From the IMG/VR virus record IMGVR_UViG_3300017756_000049, positions 1-34,206 of that record: a DNA stretch of 34,206 nucleotides; one strand, given 5' to 3'. The translations under genes and the position numbers were made by a program. Source of the stretch: a virus. Below, piece by piece: positions 23,838 through 30,710 of the stretch (position 1 is its first letter; each line of letters begins with the position of its first letter). Below the pieces are notes generated by a model, which did not search any database, had not been told where the DNA came from, and worked only from the letters and a program-made list of their open reading frames with translations.

Positions 23838-25773
23838 TACTTTGCCTCATTTGTTGCTCTACAATATCTTCTTTACTTGCAATCTCGCGCTCTTTAAGTA
23901 CAAGCTCTGCAAGTTTAGCGCGACGCTCAAACTCTTTGTCAACCTCATCAGGCCCACCTTTAGCTTGAACAGCCAATCGTCTAGTCTCTGCATCCAATGG
24001 AAGCAACTGACTTTCAATTTCATTCTGCTTAACTCGTGATTGAATCTCTGCAGTTTGCGCTTGAATATTTTTAATACTTTCTTGTTTTTGAGCCATATCT
24101 ATTTGCAATGCCATTTGTGTTTGTTCTTGGCGTTGTTGCATTTGCGATTGATTCGCATTTCGCAGCCCTTCAATAATCTGCTCACGATTAGATAAGTTCA
24201 TATTATCTACAATTGATTCAATTAACATTGGATACATTGGAGACTCAGGACTCATTGTTTGCAATAACTGTACCAATTGTGTGACTTCATACTCACGTGC
24301 AATAATTCCAAGCGAACTACTTGCAACAAACTTAAAGTCTTTAACCGGATACAACTCTGGATTAAACTGCATGTATCGATGTGCGGCTTTGCGTACAAAT
24401 GGAATCAAAAATGAATCTTGAAAGTTAATCAACGTGCGTTTATGCCGTTTGATAATAGCTCCCAGTGACATGCTGATACCTGCGGCTGTGGCTTCCCCAT
24501 TAATACTTCCCGGAATACCTGCCGCATCAATAGCTCCAGTTGCCATCTGAACCATTTGTTGGAGACTGGCTGATTGATTAAATGAGTTAGCGTCAAGATT
24601 TCCAAATCTGAACGGTTGTAAGATCTCTGCGGGATTACCATTCGTAAGGATGGCCTTGCCGGGTCTAACTTCCAATTTACTTCCGCGAGGTAAGCGTGAA
24701 GCATCAACAGCAAGCATAGGATGTACAGTAAGCGCAAGTGCGTCAATTCGTGCTCTCAGTTCAGTATCAAGGGCTTTCTGTGCGTTATATCCTTTCTCGC
24801 ATACTCCACGACCCCAGAAACGTCCCGGTACTATATCCCATGGGAAAGCCACTACTGGACGATCTTGCATCATGTAAGGGTTAGCCTCAGCTTTTAATAA
24901 AGTTCCACCATTTGCAATTACAATCATTGCTTCAATATATGATGGGCCATCTTCAGTAATATCATCATCTGACATTTCATAGACTGTGCTTTCAAACAAC
25001 TCACGTGGCACAAGTCCATAATATTTTGTAAGACGAACTTTATCATCAAAGTGAACTGTTAAGTCTTGATCAGGTTCTAAATCACTATCCGCAGGTGCTG
25101 TACCAATTTGAACATTGTTGTATACACCTTGTTCTTGTAGTAGGACTACTTGATGGTAAGGTACAAACTCATCAATAGCGACACCTAATGCTTCATCAAT
25201 ATTTGTCGCAACAGGATCAATCAAAAAGTTTTGTGGTAAGACAGGGCGCAACTTAACAAGTGTCCTTGGTGCTTCCATAACTCCAACTGCTTGCATTTCT
25301 CCATCAAGGATTGGTTGCGTTGCAGGACGTAACTCATTAACTTCTTCAAGAACTAATTCACCAATCCCTGTACCAAATACAGCAGAGTTAATTAAACACT
25401 CAGCAATTGCTTTACGAGCATTAGCAAACTGCATATCTTCAGTTAACTGAGTTCGTAAGAACTGCATGTCTTGTTGTTGTTCATCAGCAAAGTCATCTTT
25501 GATGTCGAACCATTTACCACGACCAAAGGTAGCTTCTTCTACTTCTGCTACGCTAGACTCAACAGCCTGTTGCAATGCGGGAGAAATAATTCTTGATCTT
25601 TCAGATGCACGCATTGTATCTTCAGCAGACCAAATGCCACGCCATAAGCGATAATACTCATCAAACTTTTCTTGATAGTTTGCTTCGTAATGGTCACGCC
25701 ATGAATCGCACTTATCAATAACCCACGCCTCCAGACTTGTTGGGTCAATTGATCCTTTGTTTTCATATTCCAT
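23827..25773 (-). CDS. Portal (head-tail connector) protein
   Basis: A 648-aa protein placed directly after the large terminase. N-terminus MEYENKGSIDPTSLEAWVID, then SWRDHYEANYQEKFDEYYRL and SRIISPALQQAVESSVAEVE typical of podovirus portals. PFVRKAAHRYMQFNPELYPV occurs late, and a Gln-rich helical C-terminus with coiled-coil character (QSQMQQRQEQTQMALQIDMA) forms the barrel region. It is longer than T7 gp8 (536 aa). It forms the dodecameric channel for packaging and ejection. Confidence 0.88.
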   Translation of the reverse strand: MEYENKGSIDPTSLEAWVIDKCDSWRDHYEANYQEKFDEYYRLWRGIWSAEDTMRASERSRIISPALQQAVESSVAEVEEATFGRGKWFDIKDDFADEQQQDMQFLRTQLTEDMQFANARKAIAECLINSAVFGTGIGELVLEEVNELRPATQPILDGEMQAVGVMEAPRTLVKLRPVLPQNFLIDPVATNIDEALGVAIDEFVPYHQVVLLQEQGVYNNVQIGTAPADSDLEPDQDLTVHFDDKVRLTKYYGLVPRELFESTVYEMSDDDITEDGPSYIEAMIVIANGGTLLKAEANPYMMQDRPVVAFPWDIVPGRFWGRGVCEKGYNAQKALDTELRARIDALALTVHPMLAVDASRLPRGSKLEVRPGKAILTNGNPAEILQPFRFGNLDANSFNQSASLQQMVQMATGAIDAAGIPGSINGEATAAGISMSLGAIIKRHKRTLINFQDSFLIPFVRKAAHRYMQFNPELYPVKDFKFVASSSLGIIAREYEVTQLVQLLQTMSPESPMYPMLIESIVDNMNLSNREQIIEGLRNANQSQMQQRQEQTQMALQIDMAQKQESIKNIQAQTAEIQSRVKQNEIESQLLPLDAETRRLAVQAKGGPDEVDKEFERRAKLAELVLKEREIASKEDIVEQQMRQSNGN

Positions 25774-25774
25774 A

Positions 25775-27028
25775 TTAGTATCCTGCTACGGGGTCTAAGA
25801 TTTCAAAGTCTTCTTCTTCATAATCGTAGTGGTATGCAACCTTAGCAAGTTGATCGATGTAAGCTAAAGCATCCACTAAGTCATCATGAACCAATTGATT
25901 TGGAAACTGGAACAACTCATCTAAAAATGCAGAGTTCCATTCTCCTTCGTTTAACGTGATCTGTCCGTGTTCAAAGCGTCCCTGTAAGCCCCACACGATA
26001 CGATCAGTTTTCTTTTTGTTCCCATGCGTCAATTCCTCCACACGAAAGAATCGTTGTCCAGACTTCATAATGTCTGTAAGGTAAGGGAGCACCGCATTCT
26101 TTAATGCTCCTTTTTCGATACCAACCGCTACTGGTTGATAGTGTGCGACAGCATCGAATATTTTTTTGGCGGTTTTTTTGATATCCCATCTTCCATGTAC
26201 AATATCCGCTACCCACCATCCGTCTTCATTAACCTTTACAATCGCAATAGCCGTTTGGTCAAGCTTTTTGTTTTTACTTTTCGTCGCGGATTCCACATCT
26301 GCAAAGCCCGCCAAGTCAACCGCAATATAGTAATCACCATGCTCAGGTTCATCATCATCAAACTGTATCCAATCCTCTTTAAAGATTTCAGACCCCATTG
26401 CTTCAAAGCTTGCAAGAAACTCCTGTCTAAACGCATAGTTTGACATGGACTTCTTAGCTGTGTCAATCTCTTCTGGATCAAGAAGCGGGTTATCATAAGA
26501 TGTGAAGTGCCAAGCCTTATAGCTCTCATCATCGCCCAACGTGGCGTAATGGTAGAGTTCATAAAAGTGATTCCTTCCCATAGGCGTACCAATAAACATG
26601 GCATCGCCCTTCTGGTCAGCAAGTGCAGGTCTCAGGATTTGTTCCCACACACTGGGCTTCATATCCGCATATTCGTCCATAACAAGGAATTTAAGGGAAA
26701 CTCCTCGCATTGTCTCTGGTCTATCAGCACCCTTTAACGATATCGTACACCCGTTAATGAGAGTGATTTGCAAGTTGTTTATATGTGATGACTTGATAAC
26801 AGGATGAGCTAACTCAAGTAAAGTAGTCCACATAATGTCACGAGCCTGTCCTTGAGTAGGGGCAACATAAAACACATGACCACGATCAGTTTGTAATCCG
26901 TAGATAATCAATTGCCATGCGGCTAGTCTTGACTTACCAGTACGACGACCTGCGGCTACAATCTTGAAACGTGCTTTGTCGTTGAAGACATCTTGTTGCC
27001 ACGGGAGCAACTCAACATTAAGCTCCAA
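25775..27028 (-). CDS. terL: Terminase large subunit
   Basis: A 417-aa packaging ATPase/nuclease. Walker A is GRRTGKS (27-33), Walker B LKFLVMDEYADM with the catalytic Glu, followed by MFIGTPMG (coupling motif). The C-terminal RuvC-like nuclease begins at YYIAVDLAGFAD and continues with AVGIEKGALKN and DDLVDALAYI, supplying the acidic residues. It is shorter than T7 gp19 (586 aa) but both domains are complete by motif. It directly abuts the portal gene (1-nt gap) and the preceding small gene. Confidence 0.93.
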   Translation of the reverse strand: MELNVELLPWQQDVFNDKARFKIVAAGRRTGKSRLAAWQLIIYGLQTDRGHVFYVAPTQGQARDIMWTTLLELAHPVIKSSHINNLQITLINGCTISLKGADRPETMRGVSLKFLVMDEYADMKPSVWEQILRPALADQKGDAMFIGTPMGRNHFYELYHYATLGDDESYKAWHFTSYDNPLLDPEEIDTAKKSMSNYAFRQEFLASFEAMGSEIFKEDWIQFDDDEPEHGDYYIAVDLAGFADVESATKSKNKKLDQTAIAIVKVNEDGWWVADIVHGRWDIKKTAKKIFDAVAHYQPVAVGIEKGALKNAVLPYLTDIMKSGQRFFRVEELTHGNKKKTDRIVWGLQGRFEHGQITLNEGEWNSAFLDELFQFPNQLVHDDLVDALAYIDQLAKVAYHYDYEEEDFEILDPVAGY

Positions 27029-27433
27029 TTACTTACCGCCCGGACGTTTTAGTTTAGGTTTAGTCAGCATTTTTTCTTGAATTTGTTTTACTGAACCTCC
27101 TGAACTACCACCGCCAATAGCTTTTAATTTAGCTTGAAACTTCGGGTCTTTTAGACTTTCTGCCGCCATGCGTTGTATTTTTGTCATTTTTTTAGGGTCT
27201 TTACCTTTTGATGTACTATACACATCACGTACAGTTACACGAGGATTTTGAGAACCTAATGAGGTTGAAGAAACATTATTGAGTACACGGTTTCGCGCAG
27301 TTTCTTTATGTTTTTCATTAAAGATTTGTTTAGCTTGTGCGGCAGACTTAGCTTCAATTTGCTTTGTTGCTTTAACACCTGCACCTGATCCTGTAGGATC
27401 GCTCACTCTATACTCAACTGTAAACTTAGCCAT
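27029..27433 (-). CDS. Basic protein of unknown function next to terminase
   Basis: A 134-aa basic protein (MAKFTVEYRVSDPTGSGAGV) with an N-terminal beta/helix segment ending AKQIFNEKHKETARNRV, a middle VTVRDVYSTSKGKDP, then Lys-rich helices and a Gly/Ser-rich end (KAIGGGSSGGSVKQ). It overlaps the lysozyme gene by 8 nt and abuts terL. It could be a packaging accessory or virion protein. No family recognised. Confidence 0.6.
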   Translation of the reverse strand: MAKFTVEYRVSDPTGSGAGVKATKQIEAKSAAQAKQIFNEKHKETARNRVLNNVSSTSLGSQNPRVTVRDVYSTSKGKDPKKMTKIQRMAAESLKDPKFQAKLKAIGGGSSGGSVKQIQEKMLTKPKLKRPGGK

Positions 27434-27896
27434 CAGTTTTTGCTTCCTTCATGATGTCAACAAGCTCTGCACTACGACGACCTACTTGACGATACCACTT
27501 TGAATCAATCATTTCGTTGGCGGCCATCAAGTAGTTCCCTTCATTCACATAACTAATCATGTTCTTAAACTTACCTAAGCGATTACGCCCAAGGTTAAAC
27601 GCCATGTTTACTAACACACGTTGTACATCATCAGGATGTGAGCTAAAGTTTAACACAAGCGCACACGCATCACTGTACGCAACATCACAATCATCATGGA
27701 ATACTTGGAGGATGCGCTCATCAGTTACAGGAGTTCCAACAGGCCATGTGTATTCCATGTCGTCTTCTGTAACAAGGTGACCAATTCCAAAAGTGGGTAG
27801 GTTTTCACTGTCAAGATAAATCTCAGCAACGTAACCTTCGTGGCGAACGAGATCTTCTTTTACAATCTCAATCAGTTCATTCTTCGTTATCGACAT
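27426..27896 (-). CDS. Endolysin, T4-type lysozyme (GH24)
   Basis: A 156-aa muramidase. The catalytic triad is visible with the same spacing as T4 lysozyme: Glu20 (RHEG), Asp29 (YLDS) and Thr35 (PTFGIGH), compared with E11/D20/T26. Further matches: VNMAFNLGRNRLGKF, then SKWYRQVGRRSAEL. No signal peptide, so it needs a holin (17879-18247 is the best candidate, almost 10 kb away in the same operon). It overlaps the small-terminase gene by 20 nt. Position between terminase genes is unusual. Confidence 0.88.
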   Translation of the reverse strand: MSITKNELIEIVKEDLVRHEGYVAEIYLDSENLPTFGIGHLVTEDDMEYTWPVGTPVTDERILQVFHDDCDVAYSDACALVLNFSSHPDDVQRVLVNMAFNLGRNRLGKFKNMISYVNEGNYLMAANEMIDSKWYRQVGRRSAELVDIMKEAKTDG

Positions 27897-28275
27897 CGAT
27901 TACCTCTGCATCAATAATATCATCTTGACCTGTGATTACAGTATCGCCACCCACGCCTGTAATCGTAATACTTACACTAGATTTACCTGTAGTGTTTTTA
28001 TCTCTCTCAAAATAACTAACAGGCAACATACGATCCATTAGTAACTTCCACGCCGCCGCTTGATTTTTATGTTCATCGTCTAGTGCCGCGTTCATAATAC
28101 TATCCAATACCTTTTGAGATCTTGGACTGGCTAACAAACGCGCCTTGAATTCATTGATTGCCGCCGCATCACCGGGAGGTCTACCACGTTTGCCACGTTT
28201 GCCCGCCTTCTTAGACTCAACAATCGACTTACGAGGTCTTCCTACTCGTTTTTTTGTTGGAGTATTCTCTGTCAT
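27877..28275 (-). CDS. Putative terminase small subunit with AT-hooks
   Basis: A 132-aa DNA-binding protein, first gene of the virion operon. The basic N-terminus carries two AT-hook-like motifs (KRVGRPRKS and KRGRPPGD). A helical middle follows (INEFKARLLASPRSQKVLDS, then NQAAAWKLLMDRMLPVSYF) and a beta/acidic tail (DIIDAEVIDVDNEE). Position and helical design suit a small terminase that recognises DNA for packaging; similar proteins occupy this place in marine podoviruses. A role as an AT-hook regulator is the alternative. Confidence 0.62.
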   Translation of the reverse strand: MTENTPTKKRVGRPRKSIVESKKAGKRGKRGRPPGDAAAINEFKARLLASPRSQKVLDSIMNAALDDEHKNQAAAWKLLMDRMLPVSYFERDKNTTGKSSVSITITGVGGDTVITGQDDIIDAEVIDVDNEE

Positions 28276-28308
28276 ATACAGTACTCTGTAGTTATCGCAA
28301 CAATCATT

Positions 28309-28366
28309 GCAAGAGATTGTAAGAGATAATAATTACTACTTGCGTTTTTCTCTTGCGTTATCTCTT
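28309..28366. repeat. Nested AAGAGA inverted repeats in minus-operon leader
   Basis: GCAAGAGA (28309-28316) pairs with TCTCTTGC (28349-28356), and AAGAGATAA (28321-28329) with TTATCTCTT (28358-28366). The 12-mer GTAAGAGATAAT at 28319 also occurs at 32105. The repeats lie just downstream of the minus-strand promoter, so they could be operator sites or fold the 5' leader of the virion transcript. Confidence 0.75.
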
Positions 28367-28376
28367 TAGTGCTAAT

Positions 28377-28405
28377 ATTGTAGCATACTTTTAAGGATTT
28401 GTCAA
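28377..28405 (-). promoter_or_regulatory. Sigma70 promoter for the terminase/virion operon
   Basis: On the minus strand TTGACA (28405-28400), 17-bp spacer, TACAAT (28382-28377): one mismatch from perfect. The -35 is one arm of TGTCAA-N10-TTGACA (28400-28421), a dyad that could bind a regulator over the promoter. Transcription would start near 28370 and read about 95 nt of structured leader before the small-terminase gene. Confidence 0.82.
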
Positions 28406-28619
28406 GTTATATTTTGACACTACAATATAGTTTCCCTTCTTCGGCGGGTTTCAGGCAGTATTCCTCCGCAGTGCGTAATTGATTTTCTCTATTATAATCA
28501 GTATCTTAATCAGTTCTTACGCAAATGCAAATCATTCTTATTTAAATCCTAAATTCACCTTTTTTTGTATCTGAGTAGGTACACTATATCGACGCAATGT
28601 TGTGCGCCCTCCCCCGGCC

Positions 28620-28745
28620 TGTGGATAACTTTGGGGATAACTATTTAATTTCTGTGGATAACTCAACAATCCTGTGGATAAATATGCTCTGCCTGTGGAA
28701 AACTAGCGAGAGAATGTGTATAAGTAGTACCTACCCCGTGGATAA
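28620..28745 (+). other. Phased array of seven DnaA boxes: candidate replication origin
   Basis: Same-orientation 9-mers start at 28620 (TGTGGATAA), 28632 (TGGGGATAA), 28653 and 28673 (TGTGGATAA), 28694 (TGTGGAAAA), 28715 (TGTGTATAA) and 28737 (CGTGGATAA). Four match the DnaA consensus TTATNCACA exactly (reverse complement); three differ at one base. From the second box on, starts are 21, 20, 21, 21 and 22 bp apart, two helical turns. Sequence between boxes is not conserved, so these are boxes and not long iterons. The first box context CCTGTGGATAAC equals that of E. coli oriC R1 as I recall it. Confidence 0.85.
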
Positions 28746-28815
28746 GTCTGTTAATACCCCACCTATGTAACCAATAGTTCTAATAACCCAGATCCTTATG
28801 ACAAATTAATCTAAC

Positions 28816-28832
28816 GATTAACCTGGTTAACC
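28816..28832 (+). repeat. GTTAACC dispersed repeat, degenerate copy
   Basis: GATTAACCTGGTTAACC, 14 of 17 positions as in the other copies. It ends exactly one base before the -35 hexamer of the predicted early promoter, where a regulator would contact RNA polymerase. Confidence 0.75.
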
Positions 28833-28860
28833 TTGACGCACGACTGGTTTCTGTTAGCAT
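28833..28860 (+). promoter_or_regulatory. Predicted early promoter of the plus arm
   Basis: TTGACG (28833-28838), 16-bp spacer, TAGCAT (28855-28860) preceded by an extended -10 TGT. Weaker than the other promoters but well placed, with the degenerate GTTAACC repeat abutting the -35. The transcript would carry about 55 nt of AT-rich leader before ATG 28924. Confidence 0.6.
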
Positions 28861-28923
28861 GTACATATGGTCAATAAAGATCATAAATAAAGTAAATAGT
28901 AAATATATAGACTGGAGGGTCTA

Positions 28924-29463
28924 ATGACTACTAAAAACGAAGCGATTCAATTCGATGGGAAAGGTGTGTCTTACGCGAAGTTCTTAAATACTGATGTGAG
29001 CTTGATTGTTGAGTCCACGGATGGTAAGCAAGTGTCGAACATGGTCGAGATGGTTAACCAAGTTAACCTAGACAAGGATATCATCAAGGGCTATTGCTCT
29101 GAGTTTGAATCAATGTTGCTTGCGGCGGGTAAGGATAAGCAGACAATCAAGGCTTTAAAGTCTGCCAGAAAATGCGTATTGGATTTCGCACTAGGCATTC
29201 GCAAGAAGCAACAGGCCCAGCCGGAACTATGGGAAAATGGCGAAGGTAAGACCATGATTGTCAAAGAGTTCAAAGGAGCCGGTAATATCAACGCTCTAGC
29301 GGGACTATGCCGCGAAGCCGAAGGCGACGAAGAAGCACCGAAGCCTTGGGACCTTGGCGAAAAACTCAACGCATTGCTTGAGAAAGCATACGAAGAGGGC
29401 TACAACCAAGCCGATATCCAGAAAGCGTTCAAGGAGTTGACAGCCGAACCGAAAGCGGCGTAA
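28924..29463 (+). CDS. First early gene; unknown function
   Basis: A 179-aa acidic protein (MTTKNEAIQFDGKGVSYAKF) with a good GGAGGG site. The middle is helical (LLAAGKDKQTIKALKSARKC), and the C-terminal half is Glu/Ala/Lys-rich (EKLNALLEKAYEEGYNQADI). Codons 43-48 (MVNQVNL region) are the in-frame reading of a GTTAACC repeat. It is the leftmost plus-strand gene, next to the origin-like region, and is followed by its own strong terminator, so it is a single-gene unit. Such genes in T7-like phages are often host-takeover proteins, which is inference here. Confidence 0.72.
   Translation: MTTKNEAIQFDGKGVSYAKFLNTDVSLIVESTDGKQVSNMVEMVNQVNLDKDIIKGYCSEFESMLLAAGKDKQTIKALKSARKCVLDFALGIRKKQQAQPELWENGEGKTMIVKEFKGAGNINALAGLCREAEGDEEAPKPWDLGEKLNALLEKAYEEGYNQADIQKAFKELTAEPKAA
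29052..29068 (+). repeat. GTTAACC dispersed repeat, copy 3 (inside early gene)
   Basis: Exact GGTTAACCAAGTTAACC inside the first early gene, read as Val-Asn-Gln-Val-Asn. This is a different reading frame from the copies at 2901 and 33181, which are read Leu-Thr-Lys-Leu-Thr. Conservation is therefore at the DNA or RNA level, not the protein level. Confidence 0.95.
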
Positions 29464-29470
29464 TCGAGAG

Positions 29471-29490
29471 AGGGGCGAAAGCCCCTTTTT
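29471..29490 (+). terminator. Rho-independent terminator after the first early gene
   Basis: AGGGGC-GAAA-GCCCCT: a 6-bp stem with a GNRA loop, followed by TTTTTCTTT. It starts 8 nt after the stop codon. Separates the first early gene from the rest of the plus arm. Confidence 0.92.
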
Positions 29491-29538
29491 CTTTGTCTAA
29501 AATAAAATTTTTTTACACCGGATCTCAGCACCAAGCTG

Positions 29539-29560
29539 TGTTATACTGTGTTTACACAGT
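29539..29560 (+). promoter_or_regulatory. Extended -10 promoter with overlapping dyad
   Basis: TGTTATACT (29539-29547) is an extended -10; no good -35 lies 16-18 bp upstream. A perfect 6-bp-arm dyad ACTGTG-TTTA-CACAGT (29545-29560) overlaps the -10 and the expected start point, as in a repressor operator. It would serve the 29619 operon just after the terminator. Confidence 0.65.
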
Positions 29561-29587
29561 CGAGCGGCAGTGTTCGTTCTGTGTTGA

Positions 29588-29604
29588 AGTTAACCAAGTT
29601 AACC
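29588..29604 (+). repeat. GTTAACC dispersed repeat, copy 4
   Basis: AGTTAACCAAGTTAACC (the 16-mer core is exact; first base A). It ends 14 nt before ATG 29619, just upstream of the GGAGGG ribosome site, and lies in the leader of the transcript from the 29539 promoter. Confidence 0.95.
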
Positions 29605-29618
29605 TACTGGAGGGTTAC

Positions 29619-29924
29619 ATGAACAATCAAGTTACAGTGGAGACTTTACTCAAGGTGTTCATCAGTGAGGTGGTCGAATGTATCAAGAAGCCATCACAAG
29701 TTGACGAATATGCATATTACAACAGCGAGCCTAAAAACTTTGAGTTGCGCGTGCGTACTCAGGTTGGTGGTTCTTACTGGTCATTGCGTGGTATCTCATC
29801 ACAAGTGTTCAAGCATAGCGAAGCTGTGGAGTTTGAGAAGCGTTCGCAAGAGTTCTTCCATAGTCACTGTCGTAACATCATGGACGCATACGAGGGCTTG
29901 AATACACCGGAGTATCAGGACTGA
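29619..29924 (+). CDS. Early hypothetical protein
   Basis: A 101-aa protein (MNNQVTVETLLKVFISEVVE) with a central beta-like, aromatic region (FELRVRTQVGGSYWSLRGIS) and charged helices to the end. The start is set by GGAGGG at 29609-29614; the frame stays open upstream to 29493 through the promoter and repeat, which is coincidental. One base overlaps the next gene (TGATG). Function unknown. Confidence 0.65.
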   Translation: MNNQVTVETLLKVFISEVVECIKKPSQVDEYAYYNSEPKNFELRVRTQVGGSYWSLRGISSQVFKHSEAVEFEKRSQEFFHSHCRNIMDAYEGLNTPEYQD

Positions 29925-30025
29925 TGGAGTTCGTAGTACTTTGGATTGGCCTGTTGTGCTTTATCGGGGCGTGCGCTTGCACGTCTCATGTTATTGCTGA
30001 ATTTATGAGGAAGTATTTCAAATGA
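29924..30025 (+). CDS. Tiny predicted membrane peptide
   Basis: A 33-aa frame: MEFVVLWIGLLCFIGACACT followed by SHVIAEFMRKYFK. A single hydrophobic helix with three Cys and a basic C-terminal end. It is tightly fitted between neighbours: its ATG shares a base with the upstream stop and its stop overlaps the next ATG (ATGA), which argues that it is translated. Function unknown; small early membrane peptides are known in several phages. Confidence 0.55.
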   Translation: MEFVVLWIGLLCFIGACACTSHVIAEFMRKYFK

Positions 30026-30675
30026 GTTTCGAAGTTGTAAACCCAGTGATCAATGCGTACATGCAGAAAGATCACAAGCATATGATGGACGGTATCATGT
30101 TTGTTGTGTTATCGGTGAAGGCACCATTCAGTACGATGGACATGCAGATGCGTGATTACCGTGAGAAAGGACGTGACTCCAAATATATTTGGGGTTGGAA
30201 GAAAGATACATACGACTATCTGCAGAAGAACAGCGAGGAGTTGTACTATCAGTTGATGTATCTATCAAAGAAGCGGTGGTCTTCTGGTACTGGTGCTCAC
30301 ATGAGTGATCGTACTATTCGTGATCGAAAGATGATGCTTGTGCTTACAAATGTTCCGGGCCTTGGTCTAGCCAAAGCAGGTTTTGTGATGCAGATGATGT
30401 TCGGTCGTGTCGGTTGTATTGATGTGCATAACTTGCGACGCTTGCGTACTGTCAGTATCAAGGATCTTCAGTTCACGAAGATGCTGTCAGATGAGACCAA
30501 GATGAAGAAGATCGAGAACTATGTGGACATTTGCAAACACAACAATTCCACCAAGCGGTTGTGGGATCAGTGGTGCGAGCAACTGACGCAGAAGAAATGT
30601 AACAAGAGTAAGTTTAGTACAGGTTGGGATGTGTCTGTGTTCCACCTGTCTGCTCTGACTGGACGAACGATTTAA
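30022..30675 (+). CDS. Helix-hairpin-helix protein, HhH-GPD/EndoIII-like (putative)
   Basis: A 217-aa basic protein. Residues about 110-140 read NVPGLGLAKAGFVMQMMFGR then VGCIDVHNLRRL. This is a helix-hairpin-helix (PGLGLAKA) followed by a [V/I]D-x-H-N-x-x-R segment, the arrangement seen in HhH-GPD base-excision glycosylases, where Asp is catalytic. Overall length and flanks are unlike EndoIII and there is no iron-sulfur Cys cluster, so it may be a DNA-binding relative rather than an active glycosylase. It overlaps the membrane peptide by 4 nt. Confidence 0.6.
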   Translation: MSFEVVNPVINAYMQKDHKHMMDGIMFVVLSVKAPFSTMDMQMRDYREKGRDSKYIWGWKKDTYDYLQKNSEELYYQLMYLSKKRWSSGTGAHMSDRTIRDRKMMLVLTNVPGLGLAKAGFVMQMMFGRVGCIDVHNLRRLRTVSIKDLQFTKMLSDETKMKKIENYVDICKHNNSTKRLWDQWCEQLTQKKCNKSKFSTGWDVSVFHLSALTGRTI

Positions 30676-30710
30676 CCTCCAGTGTCCTGAGCATGACCTT
30701 AAACTGCTCA

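Larger units (their letters stand above)
28276..28923. other. Gene-free divergent control/origin region
   Basis: A 648-bp region between the divergent arms with no convincing gene. From left to right: inverted AAGAGA repeats in the leader of the minus operon (28309-28366), a minus-strand promoter (28377-28405) with a dyad at its -35, AT-rich DNA (about 28480-28566), a short GC-rich block (about 28594-28619), the seven-box DnaA array (28620-28745), a degenerate GTTAACC repeat (28816-28832), a plus promoter (28833-28860) and a second AT-rich block (about 28860-28915) before the first plus-strand gene. Confidence 0.85.

Noticed and set aside
28620-28745. Regular ~21-bp spacing read as a CRISPR array or plasmid iterons
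   Set aside because: Only the 9-bp box is conserved; units are too short for CRISPR repeats and spacers, and the sequence between boxes is not repeated as in iterons.
29493-29618. N-terminal extension of the 29619 gene
   Set aside because: This open stretch covers the promoter, operator-like dyad and GTTAACC repeat and has no ribosome site; the strong GGAGGG selects 29619.
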